A DNA stretch of 64,000 nucleotides from Heritagella caecorum (GCA_904419035.1 CAJFQL010000006.1:18879-82878), one strand, 5' to 3'. Shown: positions 49,989 to 58,690, counted from the stretch's first letter. The notes: generated by a model not told the origin, from the sequence alone. Translations and numbers: made by a program.

Positions 49989-50852
49989 ATGGAATTGTGG
50001 GATCTGTATACCAAGTACCGGGAAAAAACAGGAAAAGTACATAAAAGAGGCGAGCCTATTCCCGAAGGCTTTTATCATTTGGTCGTTCATGTGTGGATAC
50101 GTAACAAAAAAGGGGAGTATCTATTATCACAGCGGGCGGCAAACCGGCCCACATACCCTTTGTTATGGGAATGTGTCGGGGGTTCGGTGCTAAAAGGCGA
50201 AAATAGTGTCGAAGGGGCCATAAGGGAAGTCAAGGAAGAAGTCGGCATAACGCTGGACCCATCAAAAGGCACGAAACTCTTTACAAAAATCAGAGGAGTC
50301 ATCGATGGGCAATCCTTTGAGGATATTATGGATGTGTGGCTGTTTGCGTATAACGGAGCGTGCCAGCTGGAAAAAGCCACCACCGATGAGGTAGCCGCTT
50401 GCCGTTGGGCGACAGCCGATGAAATCAAACGGGTCTATGAGGAAGGGAAATTGGTGCCCACGTTGGACTACTTTTTCTGCGCCATGGAGGAGACGGCGCC
50501 CGATCATCGCGAGATTCTTGGAAAAACCGTGACGGGAAAAGCGGATAGGCCGATCGGTTCCCTGCATCCCAAACACCCGGATCTTCACTATCCGATAAAC
50601 TATGGTTATGTACAAGGAATTTTCGCAGCAGATGGGGAAGAACAGGACGCATACATTTTTGGGACCGATCAACCGCTGGAACAATTTAAAGGGAAAGTCA
50701 TCAAAGTCTATCACCGGTTTAATGATACCGAAGATAAATGGATTGTTTCGCTGGATGGTACCGATATTCCGGACGAGAAAATACTGGGCGATATTGCCTT
50801 TCAGGAGCAGTTCTTTTACGGGAAACTGTATGGATCGTGCGGCATGGTCTAG
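49989..50852 (+). CDS. NUDIX hydrolase fused to a pyrophosphatase-like domain
   Basis: NUDIX enzymes hydrolyse nucleoside diphosphates linked to another moiety. The N-terminal domain (about 25-165) has a complete Nudix box at residues 64-87 (GGSVLKGENSVEGAIREVKE start; RE-x2-EE-x-G catalytic core). The C-terminal part (about 180-285) carries GSLHPKHPDLHYPINYGYV, then DGEEQDAYIFG and HRFNDTEDKW. These resemble the inorganic-pyrophosphatase-like domain seen in Firmicutes. The fusion would couple nucleotide hydrolysis with pyrophosphate or a related product. AAAAGGAGG precedes the ATG, and an APH-fold gene follows. Confidence 0.82.
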   Translation: MELWDLYTKYREKTGKVHKRGEPIPEGFYHLVVHVWIRNKKGEYLLSQRAANRPTYPLLWECVGGSVLKGENSVEGAIREVKEEVGITLDPSKGTKLFTKIRGVIDGQSFEDIMDVWLFAYNGACQLEKATTDEVAACRWATADEIKRVYEEGKLVPTLDYFFCAMEETAPDHREILGKTVTGKADRPIGSLHPKHPDLHYPINYGYVQGIFAADGEEQDAYIFGTDQPLEQFKGKVIKVYHRFNDTEDKWIVSLDGTDIPDEKILGDIAFQEQFFYGKLYGSCGMV

Positions 50853-50885
50853 CTTGGAAGAAAACCAGACAAAAGAGGAGAAATG

Positions 50886-51980
50886 ATGTTTCACGTAACC
50901 AAAGAAGAAGTACAGTCGATTTTATCTGATTTTGGGCTTTTCGAGCCCGTTGAGGCGATCACCGAATTGCAACGGTACCACTATGAAAAGAAAGATCCCC
51001 TGACAAGGGAAGTTCGGCTCATTTTGAAAGTGGACCGGCAAAAGGCCGAACCGGTCGTTGTCCGCTTTAAAAACGAACAGGATGTTACCCGGGATTTAAT
51101 CGAACAGCAAAGCGCCTTTGCTCATTTACTATTTGAAAATGGGGTGGAAACACCGCGCCAGTATCAGGCAAACGGCTGCTTTACCCAGTGGGTGACGCTG
51201 GGCGGATATGAGGTAATTGTAACCGTCGAATCGTTTGTTCAGGGTGAAATCCACATAGTGGAGGAGGATACAGCGGAAAAAACCGGTGCCCTACTGGCCC
51301 GTACGCACCAAATTGCGGAGAAAAACGGGGTGCATGTGGCAAACCCCGTACTGTTTGATCCTTTGAGCGATAACGATCTATTTGATTTTGCCGCGTTTTG
51401 TTCTCATGAGGCGGTCCTGCGGCCTTTAGCGCCTGCCTTATATGAGCAGATCGTGACGGCGTATGAAACCTGCCGGCAAAAATTGTTTCCGTTTAAGGCC
51501 GAACCCCGGTATGCCGTGCAGGGGGATATCAGTGATTGCAACTTGTATAAGACCGCTAGGGGCGACATCGGGTTATTTGATTTTAACCGCTGTGGGGATA
51601 ATCACCTGTATTTCGATACCGTCATGCAAGCCGTTTTTGAATCGCAGCTGATGGATTACCCGGTTGGATATGACGACAAGGAAAAAGGGAAAATTCTTGC
51701 CGCTTTCTTGCGCGGGTATCAGTCCGTGCGCCCGTTTACGCAGGAGCAAAAAGAAACCTATCCGTATTTTGTTGCGATGATCCGCGCCTTTTGGAGTATG
51801 GATATCAAATGGAAGGAAAATAGCCTGTGTCAGGTCGTGGAACGGGAGGATTGGGAAAGCGCCCGTGCCTGGCTGCAGGAGATTGACAGACGGCTGCGGG
51901 AACGTCCTGCCTGGCCCATAGAAGAAGGAAAAGAAGGAGGAAACGGATATGCTGAAAAGGGTGACAGAAGCGGACGGTAA
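50886..51980 (+). CDS. APH-fold phosphotransferase (aminoglycoside/choline kinase-like)
   Basis: The family transfers phosphate to small hydroxyl compounds such as aminoglycosides, choline, homoserine or sugars. In this 364-residue protein the catalytic motif reads VQGDISDCNLYK, with Asp214 as probable base and Gln in place of the usual His. LFDFNRCGDN supplies the Mg2+ ligand Asp. I choose the second of two adjacent ATGs (50886), five bases after AGAGGAG. Its end overlaps the next gene by 32 bases. Real antibiotic resistance is not established. Confidence 0.83.
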   Translation: MFHVTKEEVQSILSDFGLFEPVEAITELQRYHYEKKDPLTREVRLILKVDRQKAEPVVVRFKNEQDVTRDLIEQQSAFAHLLFENGVETPRQYQANGCFTQWVTLGGYEVIVTVESFVQGEIHIVEEDTAEKTGALLARTHQIAEKNGVHVANPVLFDPLSDNDLFDFAAFCSHEAVLRPLAPALYEQIVTAYETCRQKLFPFKAEPRYAVQGDISDCNLYKTARGDIGLFDFNRCGDNHLYFDTVMQAVFESQLMDYPVGYDDKEKGKILAAFLRGYQSVRPFTQEQKETYPYFVAMIRAFWSMDIKWKENSLCQVVEREDWESARAWLQEIDRRLRERPAWPIEEGKEGGNGYAEKGDRSGR

Positions 51981-52440
51981 AACAGTGAAAAAGCTGTTTG
52001 CCCTTTATGAGGAATCCATGCAGGATTTGCGGCCGAATTTTGAAACGGATGAAGCCATGAAAACCGCATACACGGAGTTTTTGGCGGATTTTTTAGCCCA
52101 TGAAGGGCAGCTGGTGCTCGTAGAAGAACAGCAAGGCACGTGGATAAGCGGCCTGAGAGCCATTGAAATGGAAAAAGGCCACTGGTTTTTGGAAGCGGTG
52201 GAAACCCCGCCCGCTTACCGGCAAAAGGGATACGGCAAAATCCTATTGCAGCATACCTTAGCTTTTTTACAGGAAAAAGGGATGACCCAGGTGACCTGCA
52301 CCATCCACCGGAACAATATCCCGTCCATCCGGCTGCACACATCCTGCGGCTTTTGCGAAACCAAAGAGCCGCCGGTGAACTGCTGGGGCGAAGAGGAGCC
52401 GTCGTGCCGGTTGTACCGGTTTGTGCCGTCGGGTAGATAA
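51949..52440 (+). CDS. GNAT-family N-acetyltransferase
   Basis: The 163-residue protein has the GNAT fold: LVLVEEQQGTWISGLRAIE strand pair, FLEAVETPPAYRQKGYGKILLQ with the acetyl-CoA Q/RxxGxG/A loop, and IPSIRLHTSCGFCETK near the end. AAGGAGG precedes the ATG and lies inside the upstream gene, giving a 32-base overlap and coupled translation. With the NUDIX and APH-fold genes it makes a small-molecule-modifying trio. The substrate is unknown. Confidence 0.87.
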   Translation: MLKRVTEADGKTVKKLFALYEESMQDLRPNFETDEAMKTAYTEFLADFLAHEGQLVLVEEQQGTWISGLRAIEMEKGHWFLEAVETPPAYRQKGYGKILLQHTLAFLQEKGMTQVTCTIHRNNIPSIRLHTSCGFCETKEPPVNCWGEEEPSCRLYRFVPSGR

Positions 52441-52491
52441 CACCCAAAATGAGGGAAAATTCCCGTAAAAAAGAGGAAAGGAGAAACCACC

Positions 52492-53190
52492 ATGGCTTAT
52501 AAAATCGCGGTGTGTGAAGATTGCGAAGCTGACCGGGCGTATTTGGGCACACTCATTCGGGAATGGGCCGCCAAAACCGGCCGGGCCGTGCAGGTGTCGT
52601 TTTTTCCTTCTGCCGAAAGTTTTCTGTTCCAATATGCCGACGAAAAAGATTTTGCCATGCTGATTCTCGATATTGAAATGGGGGATATGGACGGGGTAAC
52701 CATGGCCCGGCGCATTCGCAAGGAAAACGATACGATACAAATCATTTTTGTCACCGGGTATACCGATTACATTGCCGAAGGGTACGAAGTGGCCGCTCTG
52801 CATTATTTAGTGAAACCGGTGAACCGGGTTAAGTTTGAAGACGTACTGGAACGGGCTGTGCGGAATTTGCAGAAAAATGAACAGGTGCTGTTTTTAGAAG
52901 CCGGAGGCGAAATGGTGCGGGTGCCCGTCCGGCAGATCCGCTATATCGAAGTGCGGGGCAATTATGTAACCGTGCATGCAAAGGAATCCTACACCGTCAA
53001 AAAAACCTTGCGGGAAATGGAACAAAAACTGGATGAACGGTTTTTCCGGTTGGGCCGTTCGGTGATTGTGAATCTGTATGCGATCAGCCGCGTGACAAAG
53101 ACCGGCGTGGTTCTCACCGATCAAACCCGGATTCCCTTACCCCGGGGGATGTATGAAAAGATAAACCGTGCCGTGATCGAAATGGAGTGA
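52492..53190 (+). CDS. LytTR-family response regulator (AgrA-like)
   Basis: The 232-residue protein has a receiver domain (1-120; acidic residues CEDCEAD, phospho-acceptor Asp60 in LILDIEMGDMDG, conserved Lys in YLVKPV). A LytTR DNA-binding domain follows (about 130-232; IRYIEVRGNYVTVHA, FFRLGRSVIVNLYAI). LytTR regulators bind pairs of direct repeats about 21-22 bp apart, and such a pair lies after the kinase gene, ahead of the ABC genes. AAAGGAG precedes the ATG. The cognate kinase gene starts eight bases after its stop. Confidence 0.93.
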   Translation: MAYKIAVCEDCEADRAYLGTLIREWAAKTGRAVQVSFFPSAESFLFQYADEKDFAMLILDIEMGDMDGVTMARRIRKENDTIQIIFVTGYTDYIAEGYEVAALHYLVKPVNRVKFEDVLERAVRNLQKNEQVLFLEAGGEMVRVPVRQIRYIEVRGNYVTVHAKESYTVKKTLREMEQKLDERFFRLGRSVIVNLYAISRVTKTGVVLTDQTRIPLPRGMYEKINRAVIEME

Positions 53191-53197
53191 ACAGAAA

Positions 53198-53860
53198 ATG
53201 GGGGCCTTTCGGAAAAAAATGGACCGACAAGTGGCCGAATACCAGCGGGAGCTACTGGATACCCATTACCGGGAAGTGGAAAATATGTACCGGCAAATGC
53301 GCGGATGGCGGCACGATTACCGCAACCACATCCAAATGATGAAAGTGCTGGCCACAAACGGCGACCTTGAGGCGCTGCAAGCGTACCTGGACGAACTGGA
53401 TACCGACTTGCGTACCGTCGATACGGTGATAAAAACCGGCAATGCCATGGCCGATGCGATTTTAAACAGTAAAATATCACTCGCCAAGGCCCAACATATT
53501 CCGGTGCAAATCGATGGTCATATTCCCGTCCGGCTGCGCATGTCGGAACTGGATTTGTGCGTGATTTTGGGGAATCTATTCGATAACGCTATGGAAGCCA
53601 GCCTGGCCCTGCCGGAAGACAAGCGGATGATCCGGGTATACATGGACATGAAAGGAACACAGCTATATGTGTCGTTTACCAACCTGACGGCCACAGGAAA
53701 AATGCCCAAAGTGGGCAAACGGTTCCTATCCCACAAAGGGGAAGGGCACGGGCTGGGCCTTTTGCGTATAGACAGCATCGTGGAAAAGTTGGAAGGGTAT
53801 ATCAGCCGCAATAGTGAAGAGGGTGCCTTTACGACCGAAATTCTGCTGCCCCAGGAGTAA
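53198..53860 (+). CDS. GHKL sensor histidine kinase without a membrane sensor domain
   Basis: The 220-residue protein corresponds to only the cytosolic part of AgrC/CitS-type kinases. A coiled N-terminal helix leads to the phospho-acceptor His39 in RHDYRNHIQMM. The GHKL ATPase follows, with NLFDNAMEA (N126/N130) and GEGHGLGLLRI. No membrane helix is present, and the start (GGAGTG ribosome site overlapping the regulator stop) leaves no room for one upstream. It pairs with the LytTR regulator. How it senses a signal, perhaps through the adjacent ABC transporter, is unknown. Confidence 0.9.
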   Translation: MGAFRKKMDRQVAEYQRELLDTHYREVENMYRQMRGWRHDYRNHIQMMKVLATNGDLEALQAYLDELDTDLRTVDTVIKTGNAMADAILNSKISLAKAQHIPVQIDGHIPVRLRMSELDLCVILGNLFDNAMEASLALPEDKRMIRVYMDMKGTQLYVSFTNLTATGKMPKVGKRFLSHKGEGHGLGLLRIDSIVEKLEGYISRNSEEGAFTTEILLPQE

Positions 53861-53865
53861 GATGC

Positions 53866-53897
53866 ATTTCGTCCCCCAAAAGAAGCGATTCGTCCCC
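53866..53897 (+). promoter_or_regulatory. 21-bp-period direct repeat, candidate LytTR operator
   Basis: TTCGTCCCC occurs at 53868-53876 and at 53889-53897, exactly 21 bases apart. LytTR regulators typically contact two such repeats on one helix face. A TAGGCT -10-like element at 53926-53931 lies 28 bases past the second copy, with no good -35, which fits activator-dependent transcription of the ABC genes. Confidence 0.6.
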
Positions 53898-53921
53898 GGT
53901 TTGTAACCGGGGTTCTTTTTT
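53894..53921 (+). terminator. Terminator after the LytTR/GHKL genes
   Basis: CCCCGGTT (53894-53901) pairs with AACCGGGG (53905-53912), followed by TTCTTTTTT. It overlaps the second copy of the direct repeat. Confidence 0.85.
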
Positions 53922-53956
53922 GTGGTAGGCTAGGAGCATAAAAGGAGGCTTCCATC

Positions 53957-55786
53957 ATGAAAAAAAGCGAAAAACCTCGCTATAATCTGTGGCAGAACAC
54001 TGGGTTTATGCTTCGGCAAGCCTACAAGAGCTATAAAAGCGTGCCGGTTGTGTGCGTGTTGCTAGCCGCTGTATCGGCCGGGACGACGGTGATTGAAATG
54101 CTAATTGCACCGGCTATTCTGGAAAAAGTGGAAACCAGGGCCCCGTTATCCCAGCTGCTTACGACCATTCTTTTCTTTAGTTTGAGTTTACTCCTATGCA
54201 GCGGACTGAAAACGTATATTGACCAAAACACACTGTTTGGCCGTTTGGGGGTGCGGATGGGATTACTAAAACAGATCGGGGATAAAAACGCCGGCACTTC
54301 TTACAGCAATACGCTCCAAACCCGGTTTATTCAGCTGGAAGACAAAAGCTCCGAAATCTGTTGCGATAACGCCCATCCGGCGGAACATATCTGGACGACT
54401 TGGACAAATACACTCACCAATATTTTTGGCTTTGCCGTTTACTTGCTGCTTTTATCAGGGCTGGAACTTTGGCTTATGGCCGTGATTGTAGGTACCACGC
54501 TGGCAGGGTACCTATTGCAAAAGCGATTAGGCCAATGGGGGTACCAACATCGGGAGGAAGAAGCCGCGTATGGCGAAAAAATGTCGTACATTCGCTCGAT
54601 TGCTACCGATAGGACCTATGCCAAAGATATTCGCCTGTTTGGGCTGCAAGGGTGGCTGCAAGATGTGTGGCAAAGCACCCTGCGGCTATATGAAGGCTTT
54701 CTGAAAAAGCGGGAAAGCCGGTACCTACTAGCGTCGGGGGGCGAACTCGTGCTCACATTGCTGCGCAATGGCGTAGCCTATGCGTACCTGCTGCACCTGG
54801 TGCTCACACAGGGGCTGCTGGCTTCCCAATTTTTGCTGTATTTTTCCGTAGCCAGCGGGTTTAGCCAGTGGGTGACCGGCATTTTGGAACAATTTACGCT
54901 TTTGCATCGGGAAAGCCTGGATCTTTCCACCATGCGGGAATTTTTGGAATGGCCGGAGCCTTTCCAATTTGCATCGGGAAAACCGGTTCCGCCCCCCGGT
55001 AAAAATGGGTATGAAATTTGCCTTTCCCATGTGAGCTTTCGGTATCCGGAAGCGGAAAAAGATACCATTCACGATGTCAATGTGACCCTTCATCCCGGAG
55101 AAAAGCTGGCAATGGTGGGATTAAACGGGGCGGGCAAAACCACCCTGGTCAAATTGATCTGCGGCTTTTTGGACCCTACGAAAGGGCAGGTGCTGCTAAA
55201 CGGCCAGGATATCAGGCAATTTGACCGCCGGGCCTACTATGCGCTGTTTTCGGCGGTATTCCAGGATTACTCGGTGCTGGAAGCCAGTGTGGCCGTCAAT
55301 GTAGCCCAGCAGGTGGATAATATTGACGAAGAAAAAGTGTGGCGGTGCCTGTCCCAGGCAGGGCTTGCCGAAAAGATAAAGTCGCTGCCAAACGGGCTTG
55401 CCACCTGTATTGGCCGGGAAGTTTTTGAAGACGGCGTGGATTTGTCCGGTGGGCAGATGCAGCGCCTGATGCTAGCGAGGGCTTTGTATAAAGACGGGGC
55501 GATTCTGGCGCTGGATGAACCCACGGCGGCGCTGGATCCCATCGCGGAAAACGATCTGTATGTCAAATACCATACCATGACCAAAGGGAAAACATCGCTG
55601 TTTATTTCTCACCGGCTAGCCTCCACCCGGTTTTGTGACCGCATTTTGTTTTTGGAAGACGGACGCATTGCCGAAGAAGGCACACACGATAGCCTGATGG
55701 CGCAAAACGGACGATATGCGGCGTTATTCGAGGTGCAAAGCCACTACTACCGGGAAGGAGGGGACGAACATGGAAACGAACAATAA
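53957..55786 (+). CDS. ABC exporter half-transporter (membrane plus ATPase domains), first subunit
   Basis: This type IV ABC exporter subunit has 609 residues: six membrane helices (about 25-330), then the ATPase with Walker A GLNGAGKTT, signature LSGGQMQR and Walker B LALDEPTAALDP. AAAGGAGG precedes the ATG. It overlaps the second subunit by 17 bases, so the two very likely form a heterodimer. The regulator pair and candidate operator upstream suggest inducible export of a peptide, lipid or antibiotic. There is no C39 peptidase domain and no precursor peptide gene. Confidence 0.92.
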   Translation: MKKSEKPRYNLWQNTGFMLRQAYKSYKSVPVVCVLLAAVSAGTTVIEMLIAPAILEKVETRAPLSQLLTTILFFSLSLLLCSGLKTYIDQNTLFGRLGVRMGLLKQIGDKNAGTSYSNTLQTRFIQLEDKSSEICCDNAHPAEHIWTTWTNTLTNIFGFAVYLLLLSGLELWLMAVIVGTTLAGYLLQKRLGQWGYQHREEEAAYGEKMSYIRSIATDRTYAKDIRLFGLQGWLQDVWQSTLRLYEGFLKKRESRYLLASGGELVLTLLRNGVAYAYLLHLVLTQGLLASQFLLYFSVASGFSQWVTGILEQFTLLHRESLDLSTMREFLEWPEPFQFASGKPVPPPGKNGYEICLSHVSFRYPEAEKDTIHDVNVTLHPGEKLAMVGLNGAGKTTLVKLICGFLDPTKGQVLLNGQDIRQFDRRAYYALFSAVFQDYSVLEASVAVNVAQQVDNIDEEKVWRCLSQAGLAEKIKSLPNGLATCIGREVFEDGVDLSGGQMQRLMLARALYKDGAILALDEPTAALDPIAENDLYVKYHTMTKGKTSLFISHRLASTRFCDRILFLEDGRIAEEGTHDSLMAQNGRYAALFEVQSHYYREGGDEHGNEQ

Positions 55787-57641
55787 AGTGCCGATGAGAA
55801 AAAGCCTGCATATGCTCATACGGGCCTGGAAAATCTGGGGCGTCTTGTGCCCCGGGGTATTTGTGTCGCAATTTTTCCGGGCGGTGGTCAAAGCAGCCAG
55901 TCCCTATGTGACCATTTGGCTGTCGGCCCAGCTGATCAATGAATTAGCCGGGCGGCGGTCGCCGGATGCACTGTTTTTCTGGGTGTGCCTCATTTTGGGA
56001 ACGCAGGCACTGTTGCAACTAACAGAAGCACTGCTAACCCGCTGGGTCAATTACCAAAACGACCGGGCCAAACGGGTGGATGACCGCATTTACATGGACA
56101 AAATGCTGGAACTCGACTATCCCCAGCTGGATAGGGCGTATGTGCACGACTTATATTCCCAAATGTGTCAAAATGAGAACTGGTCAGGGTGGGGGCTCGC
56201 CTGTACCCGGGAGCATTTTGAACCTACCGTGACGGCCATTCTGCAGATTGTGGGGGGCATCGGCCTTTCGGTTAGCCTGTTTACGTCCAAAGTGCCCGAA
56301 GGGAATCCGATGGCGTTTCTCAACCATCCCATGTATGCCGGGTGGATTTTGCTATTATTATTGGTGGTGGCCGTGCTAGCATCGGTGTGCCGGTACCGGG
56401 GGAACCAGTATTGGCCCCGCTATGCCGAGGAAGCGCGGCTTGGTAACCGGTTCTTTTCGTTTTATGGATTTATGGCACGGAAACGCAACCGTGCTCTGGA
56501 TTTGCGCATGTATAGCCAGCAGGAAAATGTGTGCCGGGTGTATATGGAGCGGGAAAAAATCTTTTGCCCCGGTTCTCAGATTGCCAAGTGGGCCAAAGGC
56601 CCCATCGGGTTATGGATGGCGCTGGCTTCCTGTTTAACCGTGGTGCTCACGGGGGTTAGCTATCTGTTTGTCTGTTTAAAAGCCTGGGGCGGTGCCTTCG
56701 GCGTGGGTTCGGTTACCCAGTATATTGGGGCGATTACCCAGCTCTTTCTGGGTGTAGCTGGGCTATTAGGGCAGATGGGCCTGATCCTTTTTAACGGAAG
56801 CTTTTTACAGGACAGCTTTGCGTTTTTGGATGTGCCCAATACGCTGTACCGGGGCAGCCTGACCACCGAAAAACGGTCCGACCGGCAGTACGAAGTGGAA
56901 CTGCGGCATGTATCATTTCGGTATCCGGACAGAGAAGAATGGGTCCTGCAGGATGTAAACCTGAAATTCCGGGTGGGCAGCCGCTTGGCGGTAGTGGGCC
57001 GCAACGGTAGTGGCAAAACAACGTTTATTAAACTTCTTTGCCGGCTGTATGACCCCACCGAGGGGCAGATTTTGTTAAATGGTATTGATATTCGCAAATA
57101 CCGGTACGAAGATTATACGGCGCTGTTTTCCGTGGTGTTCCAGGATTTTAAACTATTGGCGCTGCCTTTGGGGGAAAACGTGGCGGGGAGTGCCGTATAC
57201 GACCGGCAAAAGGTACACGAGTGTTTGCAAAAAGCCGGGCTCGATGAAAGTCGGTTTGCAAAAGGACTGGACACATACCTATATAAAAACCTCGACAAAG
57301 AAGGGGTCGATGTTTCCGGCGGGGAAGCCCAGAAGATTGCGATTGCCCGGGCCCTGTATAAAGACGCGCCCTTTATCATTCTGGATGAACCCACGGCGGC
57401 GCTGGATCCCATCGCCGAAGCGGATATTTACAGCCATTTTGACGAAATTGCCGGGGACCGCACGGCGGTGTATATCAGCCACCGGTTGTCCTCCTGCCAG
57501 TTCTGTGATGAGATTGTGGTGTTTGATGAGGGGGCCGTGGTGCAACAGGGGACCCATCCGCAACTATTGGAAGAAAAAGACGGGCTTTATGCCACCTTGT
57601 GGAACGCCCAGGCGCAGTATTATACGAAATCCGAAAAGTAA
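55770..57641 (+). CDS. ABC exporter half-transporter, second subunit
   Basis: The partner subunit has 623 residues from the ATG at 55770, behind AGGAGGGG. It has six membrane helices (about 20-345) and an ATPase with Walker A GRNGSGKTT, signature VSGGEAQ (degenerate relative to LSGGQ) and Walker B ILDEPTAALDP. It shares a 35-base identical DNA stretch with the first subunit around Walker B. The degenerate signature is common in heterodimeric exporters with one weak site. A terminator follows 15 bases after the stop. Confidence 0.92.
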   Translation: METNNKVPMRKSLHMLIRAWKIWGVLCPGVFVSQFFRAVVKAASPYVTIWLSAQLINELAGRRSPDALFFWVCLILGTQALLQLTEALLTRWVNYQNDRAKRVDDRIYMDKMLELDYPQLDRAYVHDLYSQMCQNENWSGWGLACTREHFEPTVTAILQIVGGIGLSVSLFTSKVPEGNPMAFLNHPMYAGWILLLLLVVAVLASVCRYRGNQYWPRYAEEARLGNRFFSFYGFMARKRNRALDLRMYSQQENVCRVYMEREKIFCPGSQIAKWAKGPIGLWMALASCLTVVLTGVSYLFVCLKAWGGAFGVGSVTQYIGAITQLFLGVAGLLGQMGLILFNGSFLQDSFAFLDVPNTLYRGSLTTEKRSDRQYEVELRHVSFRYPDREEWVLQDVNLKFRVGSRLAVVGRNGSGKTTFIKLLCRLYDPTEGQILLNGIDIRKYRYEDYTALFSVVFQDFKLLALPLGENVAGSAVYDRQKVHECLQKAGLDESRFAKGLDTYLYKNLDKEGVDVSGGEAQKIAIARALYKDAPFIILDEPTAALDPIAEADIYSHFDEIAGDRTAVYISHRLSSCQFCDEIVVFDEGAVVQQGTHPQLLEEKDGLYATLWNAQAQYYTKSEK

Positions 57642-57656
57642 GCCTTTTATCGAAGA

Positions 57657-57691
57657 AAACCGGCCCTGGGGGAAGCCAGGACCGGTTTTTT
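57657..57691 (+). terminator. Intrinsic terminator after the ABC pair
   Basis: AAAACCGG (57657-57664) pairs with CCGGTTTT (57682-57689), with an internal CCT/AGG extension, followed by Ts. Confidence 0.85.
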
Positions 57692-57723
57692 ATGAGAACA
57701 GGCAAAGGGAAGGCAACGTATAC

Positions 57724-58056
57724 TCAGGGTTCTTCGTCTTCGTTCCAGAGGAAGGCGCCGCTATCCTCGTCCTCGTGGCGCAAAGTAGACAACCGCTCTT
57801 CTTCTTCATCGGCCGCGAAGATTTCCTCTTCCTCATCATCTGGCCGGTAAGACCGGCGGATCAATATGTCGTCCAAATCGCCGCGGGTATAGTAGGTGGG
57901 AGGGATAAAGTCTTCTTCCTCCCCCATGTCTTCCGGTTGAATGGCTTCGGTATCCTCCTCCGGATACCATCCACTGTCAGGAACCGGACGGCGGGACAGA
58001 GAAGAGGAATGGGAAAATGGATGGAAGGAAAAGAGAGAAGCAAAAAGCAGCGGCAC
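57724..58056 (-). CDS. Small acidic protein with hydrophobic N-terminus, unknown function
   Basis: This 110-residue protein was not recognised. A short hydrophobic N-terminus (PLLFASLFSF) is followed by a Ser-rich segment and a strongly acidic tail (runs of Glu and Asp, for example DDEEEEIFAADEEEE). I choose the GTG at 58056, nine bases after AGGAGG; an ATG abutting that site has no spacing. It is monocistronic. The N-terminus could act as a weak signal or membrane contact, but this is uncertain. Confidence 0.6.
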   Translation of the reverse strand: MPLLFASLFSFHPFSHSSSLSRRPVPDSGWYPEEDTEAIQPEDMGEEEDFIPPTYYTRGDLDDILIRRSYRPDDEEEEIFAADEEEERLSTLRHEDEDSGAFLWNEDEEP

Positions 58057-58205
58057 GTAGATCATCCTCCTAAAAAAACGGATCAGCACGCAAATACCTA
58101 TCACATCTTTATTTATACCCCCTGTGTGTAAAGTTTGTGCGTGCAAAAGGCAAAAATTGCTTATAAAATAAAGAAAACGATTTTGTAGGCAGGATAAAAA
58201 GACCG

Positions 58206-58235
58206 ATGACAAAAGGGGGAAAGGTCTGGTATACT
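58206..58235 (+). promoter_or_regulatory. Promoter of the C_GCAxxG_C_C gene
   Basis: ATGACA (58206-58211) and TATACT (58230-58235) are 18 bases apart, about 50 bases ahead of the start codon. Confidence 0.7.
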
Positions 58236-58285
58236 AATACGGATACGCATAGAACCGCAAAACAAAAAGAGAGGATGTTCTTTTA

Positions 58286-58690
58286 ATGAGTGAATATTTG
58301 GATAAAGCGAAAGAATTGCGCGCGATTGTTTCGCCCCACTATAACTGTGCCCAGGCGGTGGTGATCCCGTTTGCCGAAAAAGCCGGGATTACGTCCCAGT
58401 TGGCATGGAAAATGGCTTCGAATTTTGGAGGCGGTATGCGCCGGGCGGCTGCTTGTGGCGCCATTACCGGTGGCCTGATGGTATTGGGACTGTTTGGTGT
58501 AGACGATATTCCCACGGTGGTCGAATACCACAACCGGTTTAAGAAAAACCACGAAGGGGCGCTGGAATGTGCCGATCTTCTGCGGATGAATAAAGAAAAA
58601 GGGCTGGAAAAGAAACCCCATTGTGACGCCATGGTGTTCGAAGCCGTGCAGACCGTAGAAGAAATCCTGCGGGAAAAAGGAAAGATCTGA
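58286..58690 (+). CDS. C_GCAxxG_C_C family (redox-type) protein
   Basis: The 134-residue protein fits the Cys-patterned family found in anaerobes, often with redox genes. The pattern is visible in order: YNCAQAV near residue 21, RRAAACGAITGGLMVLG near 53-69, ECADLL near 93 and HCDAMV near 112. The conserved Cys residues may bind a metal cluster or do thiol chemistry; no reaction is known. It has no signal peptide. It is monocistronic, with its own promoter and a likely terminator. Confidence 0.85.
   Translation: MSEYLDKAKELRAIVSPHYNCAQAVVIPFAEKAGITSQLAWKMASNFGGGMRRAAACGAITGGLMVLGLFGVDDIPTVVEYHNRFKKNHEGALECADLLRMNKEKGLEKKPHCDAMVFEAVQTVEEILREKGKI

Noticed and set aside
53957..57641. ABC pair as a bacteriocin exporter-peptidase
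   Set aside because: Neither subunit has an N-terminal C39 peptidase domain, and no small precursor peptide gene was found nearby.
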